Source of the DNA: Picochlorum sp. 'celeri'
Taxonomy: Eukaryota > Chlorophyta > Trebouxiophyceae
Assembly: GCA_010909725.1 (NCBI GenBank)
Contig: JAACMV010000018.1
Location: forward strand, 682,001 to 746,000
DNA length: 64,000 bases
Direction of reading: 5' to 3'
The notes under the pieces are model-generated. The model searched no databases and was not told where the DNA came from. It worked only from the letters and a program-made list of their open reading frames with translations. Below are positions 34,358-42,555 of this stretch, in pieces; positions within the stretch are counted from its first letter, which is position 1; the number at the start of each line of letters is the position of its first letter. The position numbers were made by a program, and so were the translations under genes.

Positions 34358-36739
34358 ATGAGAGAACATCACCGCAGAACAGAAGGCAGTGTTGCCTCAG
34401 AGGGACCGAGTCACGGGGAATGGTCTTTGCCACGAGAGAATTCAATTGCATCGTCTCCAAATATTGATTATTTTGATGACGAAACACCTCGGCATAGTAT
34501 GGAATTAGATAGGCTCGTGTCTTGGGTTCCCCCAGCTTCGCCAATTGGGAACAGAAAGACGAGGTCCCGTGCTGGCCCTTTCATGCCGCGAACAGATTCC
34601 TTGAAAGAGTCAAAGGTACTATAATAATTATAATAACATTTCCAAGGGGATTTCTGGCCAAATATGGGTCTGCCCCAGGGGTGGTTGTGTTGCGTTGCGT
34701 TGGTTGTTACGGCGTCGTTGCAATTGACGAACGCGTATGTTTCTGTGTTGTAGGTTTTAATGGTGACTGGTATGCGTCGAACAGAAAGCATTATAGAACC
34801 GGAATTATTCCACTACCACGACCATTTTGAATTTCTCGGATTGATTGGGGAGACACAGACGAGCGAAGTGTTTCGGGTGAAGCAGCGTCAGAGCGGTGAG
34901 GTGTTTGCGGTCAAGCGTTCTAGAAAGAGATTCAGGAGTAAATTGCAGCGGGAAAGGTGCTTGAGGGAAATTCGGGCAGTTGCGGCGTTGCCAGCGCATG
35001 ATAACATTGTTGCTCAGTACAGGGCTTGGCAGGAGGTGTGTGTGTTTTTCTTCTTCTTTCTTGCCGTAGCAGGCGCTTTGTGGAATTTTATGAACTTTAT
35101 GAATTGAGATATGCATGTATTGCAGGGCGGACATTTTTATATTCAAATGGATTATTGCGATGGAGGTAGCTTGCATGATGTATTGCATAGTGGAGGAGTT
35201 GACGTGAATCTTCGAGGAGAAGAATTGTGGAGGGTTGCTTTTGATGTGGCCAAAGGTCTATCTTTTCTACATGCAAACAATGTGTTACACTTGGATATCA
35301 AACCGGAGAATTTATACAGAAAGGTTGAAAAGGATGGCTCATTTGGATCTTGGAAGATTGGAGATTTTGGTCTGGCCATTGGGAAAGAGACCAAGGACTG
35401 GGAAGAAGGGGACGGTGATTATGTTGCTCCAGAGTTGCTGAAATCTGGATCAGAACCCTTGCCATCTGCGGATGTATTCAGCCTCGGGGCTACAATATTT
35501 GAATGTGCTACAGGAAAAAAGCTTCCGAGAAAAGATGGGCTGCCTCAGTTTGATGTGCACGACCTCCATGGAGATACAGATTTGGAACTTCTTTTGAAAT
35601 CAATGACCTTGACAGATCCTTTTGAGCGCCCCACGGCGGTACAGGTGATGGAATTTTCAAAGTTTATGTTGCAGCAGGAGAGTGTAGATGCCCCTGTGAA
35701 TGAGAAGAAAAAGCTGCCATCTCTCTCCCCAACAGAATCTCAGCGAGCAATCAATGCAGAGATTGTGTCAAAACTAAATGATTTTGAGCCAGATCAAGCA
35801 GAAGATGCTAATCCCTGCACTGAATTTGAAGCTCGGGGGGTCAAATTTCGATTGCCAATGCTCAAAATTCCACAACCACCATCGTACTCAAATCCGAACA
35901 CATCGAGAACGAATGATACGTCAGGTAGCTTTAGAATAAGAAAAAGAGACCCTAATATCACTCCAGGTAGAGATATTTTGCCATCAACCTCAGATTCTGA
36001 AGCATATAGTTTTGGTGACACACTCGGTTCAATGTCAGACATGGAATATCCAGATATTCTGTCACCAAAGTCACACAGAGAGCACAGTTTTGGCCCCTTA
36101 TCATCTAGACTGTTACAAGGAGCTGGAAGTTTGAATTTCGACATGAGCAATTCACCAGATGTAGCACTCAGCAACCAATCCTCACCCGCGAGAGGCAAAA
36201 TCAAAACAAGACTCGATATTAGTCAGAAAGACGTAGAGGAATCAGTGCAGTCTCTTTCAGGACGTACAACAGGACGCAGTACTTCGGGAGCACCAGTCAT
36301 ATCAGTCTGGAACGAGTTTGGGGACCAAGAGAAGCCAAGTTCAACCAGAATTTCAGCTCGAGGTGGTGCTTCATACAAGAGTCCCTTTGAGGAGCAGCGT
36401 GGAGAGAACAAAAACAAGAAGATTCCCAGCCTACATATTCCTCAGAAAAACTTTGGGAAGAAGCGGCAGCACAGCTCTAGAAAACTCGCTGTGAACAAGG
36501 GTAATAATTCAGATCGAAGCAATGATGTCAGCTCTGCCCGAAGTGTTGACAATCTCATGCCTCAGAAGAAAGGTGCCCGTTTCGCACACATGGAATTCCA
36601 TGGCCAGAAAAATATTTCAACAAAGGATGCTGAGAACATAGCACCACTGAAAAATAGGCGGAACAAACGAGATCATTGTCCAGTTGCTATGGCTGCTCAA
36701 ATGCACTCCATGACATTGACCGAAGGAAATTCGTTATAA
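34358..36739 (+). CDS. WEE1: Wee1-like cell-cycle protein kinase
   Basis: Kinase that by family function inhibits CDKs by Tyr phosphorylation. Exons 34358-34615, 34754-35035 and 35126-36739; 717 aa. The kinase domain (~110-375) has FAVKRS (ATP-binding Lys), REIRAV (alpha-C Glu), HLDIKPENLY in place of HRD...N, GDFGLAI, and EEGDGDYVAPELL, the Wee1/Myt1-type activation segment. The N-terminal ~85 residues are Ser-rich and contain SP/TP sites. The glycine-rich loop is atypical (IGETQTSEVF, with one glycine). An unusual ~340-residue Ser-rich C-terminal extension follows the kinase, unlike plant WEE1, in which the kinase domain is near the end. Confidence 0.85.
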
Positions 36740-36774
36740 TCAACCATGCAGAAATAAAATTCAATACATCTATT

Positions 36775-37188
36775 CTACGTATTTTGTGTAAATACCATCT
36801 TCCCACCGGTACCATCAGAGAAGAGACACGGATTCTGTTTGGGAAACATGGCTCTCCCACAAAGCAAGGCAAGTGGGACAATGTAAACTCCCTTGCCGGC
36901 GTCATCCCACTGCTGATGAGCAAATTCTATGCAACAACGACCTTTGGGAATTCGTTCCAGTCGTCCTTCCTCTATTCTACCCCAGTCTCCGTCGATCCCC
37001 ACAATTCTACCGACCCTGGTCTTGCTTGGGTTGTTAGGGGACTTGAGCAGCACAACATCGCCGCGCTTATACTTGTGCAGTACTTTATATGAAAACTTAT
37101 CAAATACTATAATATCTTTTCCGACAAATTTCAACGTGGCAAACAAATCATGGAACACAAATGCGCAAGGCACCCATTTCAAAAGCAT
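36775..37188 (-). CDS. IMP2-like inner-membrane peptidase homologue lacking both catalytic residues
   Basis: 137 aa, single exon. The KRGDVVLLKSPNNPSK block, the IVGIDGDW segment, RIPKGRCCIE and the VPLALLCGRA block align with the S26 signal peptidase fold as seen in mitochondrial inner membrane protease subunit 2. However, the GSSMxPTL segment with the nucleophilic serine is absent: the sequence passes from LKFVG directly to KDIIVFDKF. The lysine of the xKRxxGxxGD motif is replaced by glycine (RVGRIVG). The ExDNxxxSxDSR element is also degenerate. This suggests a catalytically inactive relative. No splice sites that would add the missing segment are visible. It ends 35 bp from the convergent Wee1-like stop. 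Confidence 0.65.
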   Translation of the reverse strand: MLLKWVPCAFVFHDLFATLKFVGKDIIVFDKFSYKVLHKYKRGDVVLLKSPNNPSKTRVGRIVGIDGDWGRIEEGRLERIPKGRCCIEFAHQQWDDAGKGVYIVPLALLCGRAMFPKQNPCLFSDGTGGKMVFTQNT

Positions 37189-37243
37189 GACTACTTTCCT
37201 TTGCGAAACTTCACAGCCGCACGCGACAAACCTATGGTATTCC

Positions 37244-38024
37244 TTATTTATGGTTATTTTCTACTTCTGATGCCTTGAGTAATTTCTTTAGGGAATCCAT
37301 GGTGGCTTTTTTCGGTTCGGAATTCGACCTCTTACTCTTCTTGTACAATGCTGCCAGGGCCTTGGAATCCATCAAACTGCCGACATTCCTCATGGACAAT
37401 GTCATCGGTTTCGGTGTATCATGCTCCACCCAATGTCTTCGCTTTAAATTCGATTTGATTGGCTGCTCAGCTTGTTCGCCAAATGAAACCATACCATGTG
37501 CATCCTTGTCATCCGTCTCTCTGTGAGTTGTTTTCTTCCGTTGATCTCTCTTTCTCAAGAATTCCTTTTTCCTTGCTTTTGATCGCTTTCCTTCCTTCTC
37601 TTCTTCCACAGGGCGAGTAGTCGTCTCTTTCTGTACGCGAGTATTGTTGCCCTCAGCAGGTGCATTACCACGACCATTCTTTCTTCCTTTTGTTTCTTCA
37701 ACTCGTGTCCCACCACCAGGAGGGACATGCTCTTTCTTCGTCCCGTGCTTCATCGAAAGCATTTTGCGCATACCAGCTGTCATATATGCATCCCCCTCAT
37801 GACCCACCACATCTCCATTCTTTTGCTTTTGCTTCTTGTTCTTCCCATCTTTGGTCATGCCCTCCTCCAAAGCAAACGGAGCCCGCCTCATACTCTACAC
37901 ACATCATACACCATCGTCATACCAACATCCATCTCATATAGAAGATTGAATCACATACCTTCTTCTCATATTGCGCCTCTAACTGGCGGGAACGCCTTTT
38001 CCTCTTCTTCCCTCCAGATGGCAT
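37244..38024 (-). CDS. CCDC137-like basic nucleolar protein
   Basis: About 238 aa; exon 1 38024-37959, a 64-nt intron, then exon 2 37894-37244. Lys/Arg content is extreme from the start (PSGGKKRKRRSRQ). The join gives YEKKSMRRAPFALEEGM, resembling the xIPFxLREIM segment of CCDC137, and a later VSFGEQAEQP segment matches that family's conserved KFGE...P block. Long stretches of KKK/EEE character suggest coiled coil and disorder. CCDC137 relatives are chromosome-periphery or nucleolar proteins. Assignment is by short motifs only. Confidence 0.6.
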
Positions 38025-38312
38025 GCTGTAATTTGTTTTGTTTCTCTTCCACCCCTCGTCAACGCCAATGCCCTTCCTCCACCATGAAATAAATTTTACT
38101 AGGAACCAAAATGTAAATATAATAATGCCTATCGATGTATCGCCTTGTGATCTTTGTTGGCATACACATCTACATTCCAAAACTCTACTTGGAATGGATG
38201 ATCCAGGATGGAACAAAAGATTGCCATCTGTTGTCGTGCCCTTGTAATAAAAACGAATTATTTTTTAATTACAGCACATACGATACAATCTGAAACGAAT
38301 CTTGTACACAGA

Positions 38313-38957
38313 ATGAAAGCTCGTGGTACCCCACTGACCTGCACAAAATTACAGGGTGTTCAACGATGCAGACCCTACGCCAGAAGACCAGTCATCACAC
38401 TTGCGTCTTCTCAGATACAAGGAGCTGGTGCATCAGGGTACGCAGTAGGACAAGGTCTTCGCCCAACATCACCCAAGGCTTGGGAGATGATCTCCACAGA
38501 GTTGCGAAAAAATAAGCTCAAATTCGCAAGTGTTTCTGATGCGAAGAAGAGGAATGTTGTAGTGGTTGATATCAGGCCAAAGGGAGAGTACGATAAGGGC
38601 CACGTGCCGGGTTCAGTCAATGTGGAATTCTTCCAATTGATTCAAGGCTGGGATCCAGTGAGGGTGGCCCGAAGGGCTGTGTATGCATTCTTTGGGGTCA
38701 TGAATGGAACAGAATTCAATCCTAATTTCTTTGATGATTTTGAAAAGGCACTTGCAGGGGACAAGAGAAGGGAAATCATTGTGTATTGCAGTATTGGAGG
38801 GAGCCTGGATCCCTCGGGTCCAAGCGAATTCGGCAGGCAGAGCAGATCTCTGACGGCAGCATACGAACTAATTCGAGCAGGTTACAAAAAAGTCAGCGTC
38901 CTGGACGGTGGCATGTCAGGTTGGATGAAAAGTGGTCAAGACATTGAAATGAATTAA
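38313..38957 (+). CDS. Plastid rhodanese-domain protein
   Basis: 214 aa, single exon from the ATG at 38313. A Thr/Arg/Ser-rich N-terminal ~35 residues (MKARGTPLTCTKLQG...) fit a plastid transit peptide. The rhodanese fold is shown by VVVVDIRPKGEYDKGHVPGSVNVEF, the active-site loop IVYCSIGGS with its cysteine, and the C-terminal YKKVSVLDGGMSGW. The loop is longer than in sulfurtransferases, and the DPVRVARRAVYAFFGVMNGTEFNPNF insert resembles thylakoid rhodanese-like proteins of plants. Substrate unknown. The stop overlaps the spliced 3' end of the sterol isomerase gene on the other strand. Confidence 0.82.
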   Translation: MKARGTPLTCTKLQGVQRCRPYARRPVITLASSQIQGAGASGYAVGQGLRPTSPKAWEMISTELRKNKLKFASVSDAKKRNVVVVDIRPKGEYDKGHVPGSVNVEFFQLIQGWDPVRVARRAVYAFFGVMNGTEFNPNFFDDFEKALAGDKRREIIVYCSIGGSLDPSGPSEFGRQSRSLTAAYELIRAGYKKVSVLDGGMSGWMKSGQDIEMN

Positions 38958-39746
38958 ATGCTCTTAATCTGCACAGAAAAGTTTGTATCAGACACAATAT
39001 TCAATGCGCCATGCTTTCATCACATACCTTTTTAGTATTAGTAATCTCCAGAGAATTCACAATCTGTCGCGTCGAATAGGCAAGCACAAGCCCAGGGATC
39101 ACAATCCACAGGGCATTCAGAGTCACAAAATATCCCCAAAAGTACAATGGCTCTGGTCTCGCATGAATAAAGTCTTCCAAATAGCATGTTCCATAATACA
39201 AGATATCGCCATATATCTGGCACACGGACAAGACGACCATCAAGGGATACTTCCATGATTTATGCTGCAGAATACCAAATACAGCAGCAAAGCACATTGG
39301 CCCAACCATGAATGCCGTTACTGCTTCCATGCTAATAATGAAAGAATCACGAGTCGCATATCTAGAGTCAGCCTTTGTATACTCTTTCCCTGCAACATGG
39401 AATAAAAAATGAGAGTATATTGGTATATTCCTTACAGGTAGCACACAGCATTCGACATACATGCTTCCGAGAGGTAATTATCCGCAGGATGTTGATAATA
39501 ATCTGGTGTCACAACAACATATCCCTCAATGACCATGTGGATAGCCGCTGTGACCATCAACCAGCAGGAAATAACACGCTCCACAGTTGAAATGTTTCTT
39601 CCTCCACCCGACAGAGCCCACGTGCCTCCCACGAGGGACACAACACAGAGTCCAAATACCATGAAAATATATATTGCTGGTATAGTCATTTCATGATATC
39701 CAGTCAATCGAAGACCGATGGGAAAGAACGGATGCTTATACGACAT
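38954..39746 (-). CDS. Sterol C8-C7 isomerase (emopamil-binding protein, HYD1)
   Basis: ER membrane enzyme of sterol biosynthesis that moves the delta-8 double bond to delta-7. Exon 1 39746-39461 and exon 2 39389-39028; the join recreates the conserved WKEYTKADSRY. Four to five hydrophobic helices are visible. HMVIEGY, WKEYxKADSRY, SMEAVTAFMVGP and YFWGYFVTLNALWIVIP are the EBP family blocks including the catalytic His and Glu region. A strong GTATGT donor at 39027 and a TTTTCTGTGCAG acceptor suggest a 59-nt last intron and a 5-codon final exon (stop 38954-38956; 220 aa ending KKIKSI). If unspliced, the stop is at 39001 (224 aa). The ATG at 39746 is the first in frame. Confidence 0.87.
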
Positions 39747-40017
39747 TTTGAAAGCCAATCAGGACTGATTCAGCCTTTTCAACAACAACAGTCCTATCAG
39801 ATAAATAATAAAATGTATATATACCAGATCTGCATGAGAAGAGGCTTTTGTCTCTTCATACGATGGATCTTGATATCAAGCCTTCGAAGGCATGAATTCA
39901 TGAAGGGATGGGATGAGATGGCAATATTGCCATTAATGGGAATGTCGGTCAGTATAAAGAATACACACAGGCATTCTTACCTGAAAACAAATATATACTT
40001 ATTTCTGACAAGGAAGG

Positions 40018-41071
40018 ATGTCTGAACGGAAGGAGAGAACTCGGGCTTTGTTTAAAAAGGGTCAAAAATGTCTCACTCCTCGTTTTGAAGTCGACTATGG
40101 CGGTGAAGATCGTATCTATTTTGAACAAGGAGAGGTATGAGAGTCTTTGTACTCACAAAAGTGATCCAGAAAAACTTGCCAGTCACACGTGAGTTGAGTT
40201 GAGCTCTGTTGCTGTAGGTGATGCGTGCTGAGAAGAGGGTATTGGATGATGATGGGGAAGAATCGATGTATTTTTATCTGATAAAGTTCTCTGGTAGTAA
40301 GAAGGCGAATGAAGTATGGATGGAGGAGCCAGACCTTTTCAAATATGATGTGGATCTGTTGCACGATGTGAGTACAGAAGCAACGCTTGAAGCGAAGAGG
40401 AGGGCGTGGAGAATATACAAGGAGAAGAAGGAGCAGATGCGTATGATTGATGTGCCGGAGCGCTTGCGACTGCGGGTTCCTCCCCGTATGAAGAAAGAGC
40501 TCTATGATGAGTATGTTTCTGTGGTGGAATCTGGGCAGATTCTTCCATTGCCGAGGGCACCGACAGTGTCTGACATAGTAGAGAATTGGAACAAAAAGGT
40601 TGTGGAGGAGGTAGAGTCCATGTCTGATGAGACGAGAGAGGCTGTTGCCATAGTGGTGAAGAATCTGTTGGAGTATTTCAACTTGGGGCTGAGGCAGTTT
40701 TTATTGTACCGAAGCGAGGTGCCTCTGTATGACAAGGTACGTGACTATATATCCTTATATAAACTGTTTCTTCATGCATACAGAATACTATAGTGCAACC
40801 ATACTGCGTGTAGGTGATTGTTGAAGGGGAAAAGGAGCCAGCAGACGTGTATGGTGCTGAGCATTTAGTCAGGCTTTTAGTCAAACTTCCAGAGCTGGTC
40901 TGTGTACGGATGATGGCACTTCCAGAGAATGCTAAATATATAGTCATGGCAGAAGATGTGATTCAAGATCTCATGACTTACCTGAGTCAACCAGAGCAGC
41001 TTGAAACATTATTTGCCCCATCACAAGAATACAAACAATGCTACGAGGTGATGAGCCATATTGCAACATGA
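40018..41071 (+). CDS. MRG-domain chromatin protein (MORF4/Eaf3 family)
   Basis: 297 aa in three exons, 40018-40134, 40218-40736, 40814-41071. The N-terminal ~85 residues contain a chromo-barrel domain (KKGQKCL, then VDYGGEDRIYFEQGEVMRAE with YFYLIKFSGSKKANEVWMEE). The MRG domain starts at ~110 (LRLRVPPRMKKELYDEYVSV), with a NLLEYFNLGLRQFLLYRSEVPLYDKV segment across the second splice and YGAEHLVRLLVKLPELV near the end. MRG proteins are subunits of NuA4-type histone acetyltransferase and related complexes, reading H3K36 methylation. Divergent to EBP (271 bp between starts). Confidence 0.9.
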
Positions 41072-41154
41072 CAATGTTACTATGTCTATCCGTTACACAA
41101 ATATAGAAAAATTGTGAAATATCTGCTTTGTTTTCCACGTGGACCATGTGGTGA

Positions 41155-41233
41155 TGATGACTGCCTATATCTCATGACATGTTTATGGCTTGATGACTGC
41201 CTACATCTCATGACATGTTTATGGCTTGATGAC
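41155..41233. repeat. Two-copy 36-bp tandem repeat over the BCCP stop codon
   Basis: Units at 41155-41190 and 41191-41226 differ at one base (tat versus cat at the TA[T/C]ATC position), followed by a 7-base partial third copy (41227-41233). The copy boundary includes the last codons and stop of the biotin carrier gene on the minus strand, so the VIKP-stop coding end is duplicated downstream of the real stop. Confidence 0.95.
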
Positions 41234-42168
41234 AACCAATGACTGTCCTGGTGTCACAGGCTTGCCATTCTCTGCAGTAATCTTCACAACTGTTCCACTC
41301 ACTTCAGCCTCAATTTCATTCATCAGCTTCATAGCTTCAATGATACCAATCGTCTGTCCTTGGGTCACTGTATCCCCCTCATTGATGAATGCTGGCTCTC
41401 CTGGAGCTGGAGCTCTGTAGAATGTACCAGCCATTGGAGAAGCAATCTCCACGCCATCAACTGCCGCTGGTGCAGCGGCTGGCTTTGGAGCTGGTGCTGC
41501 TGGAGCTGGTGCTGCTGGAGCCGGTGCTGCTGGAGCCGGTGCAGGTGCCGCTGGTGCCATCGGTGCTGCTCCCATTGCTGGAGCTTGCATATGAATAATT
41601 TGTGGCTCTGCCGCCTCCAGAGCTTCCTTCTTCTTCACAGCGAGTTTGAACTTTTTGCTATTGACAGAAAGTTCGACAATGTCCGTCTCATTGACCATCC
41701 TACAACCACATCCGATACACTATTAGATCACAGATTGTACTATAGAATATATCTCGGACGCAATACATCTACATGGATCGAGATGCCCATCCATCTCGAG
41801 TGGAGTCAACGACACCAACCCTCTCGGAAGACAAGTGAGTCCCACACCGTGCTACCGTACCTGATGAGATCAGTCAATTCGTCAAAATCAACCATTGGTG
41901 TTTCTTTTGCAGACCCATTCACGCTAATCGAGGTGTCTTGCTCTTCCGCTGCTGCTTTAGGCACAACGCTGCTTGTCTGCGTTTGAGAAGATGGATGTTA
42001 CTTGTTCGATGCATTGCCCTCTCAAAAACTTGGAATATATTTTATTCTACTCTTGCTATGTAATCGTACCTTTCTACCGGCAGACAAGACAGATTTCTTG
42101 GGCTGAGCCACGGCCGTGGGACGGACGGCACGCCCACGAATGCTCTGGATCGTCGAAACAACCTGCAT
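41219..42168 (-). CDS. accB: Biotin carboxyl carrier protein of plastid acetyl-CoA carboxylase
   Basis: Carries carboxybiotin between the biotin carboxylase and carboxyltransferase of the plastid multisubunit ACCase in fatty acid synthesis. Three exons: 42168-42070 (Arg/Ser/Val-rich transit peptide), 41976-41861, 41699-41219; 231 aa. A helical N-terminal domain (DFDELTDLIRMVNETDIVELSV) is followed by a long Ala-Pro linker with repeated APA units (residues ~105-145) and the biotinyl domain with EAMKLMNEIEAE carrying the biotinylated lysine. Gene position in the nucleus is typical of green lineages; accB is plastid-encoded in red algae. Confidence 0.93.
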
Positions 42169-42555
42169 TTTTCAATATTCCATTAACTTGAAATAGAATG
42201 TGTGAGGAATGCCTGCATCAGTGAGGTTGGGCATCGTATCGGGGCAATAACGGGAGTGGCCTTATCATCGTATATCTCGAGAGAGGACCGTCGGGTGTTG
42301 TATTTGACCGAAGAATATATACCAATCTCAAGTGAGAGGCTGTTCTTGCTTCAAATCAAGACATGGTGCTCTGAGCGAATGTATTCATAACGGAATTACA
42401 ACTGTGTTAGTTACATAATTTAGGTATTCTTGCATGGGGGATCTCGTGTCGTAGGAACCAAAGAACAGAATCCCCCTGGTAAGAATTTGAGCCTCGTGGG
42501 TCAAACGTATGTTTCCTCTTGAAATCACCATGGCAGCAATTGTTTAGTGCAAGAA
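42169..42555. other. Divergent intergenic region, BCCP / RAP protein
   Basis: 387 bp. It includes a plausible 5' UTR intron or exon boundary for the RAP gene: a GTAAGA donor near 42479 and a TTGTTTAG acceptor ending at 42547. A 62-codon open frame at 42202-42390 has no recognisable content. Confidence 0.4.

Noticed and set aside
41455..41545. GCTGGAGCTGGT-type repeats
   Set aside because: They encode the Ala-Pro linker of the biotin carrier, a normal feature of that family, not an independent repeat element.
42202..42390. 62-codon frame upstream of the RAP gene
   Set aside because: No ATG at its start, no match to anything known, and no in-frame splice to the RAP exon.
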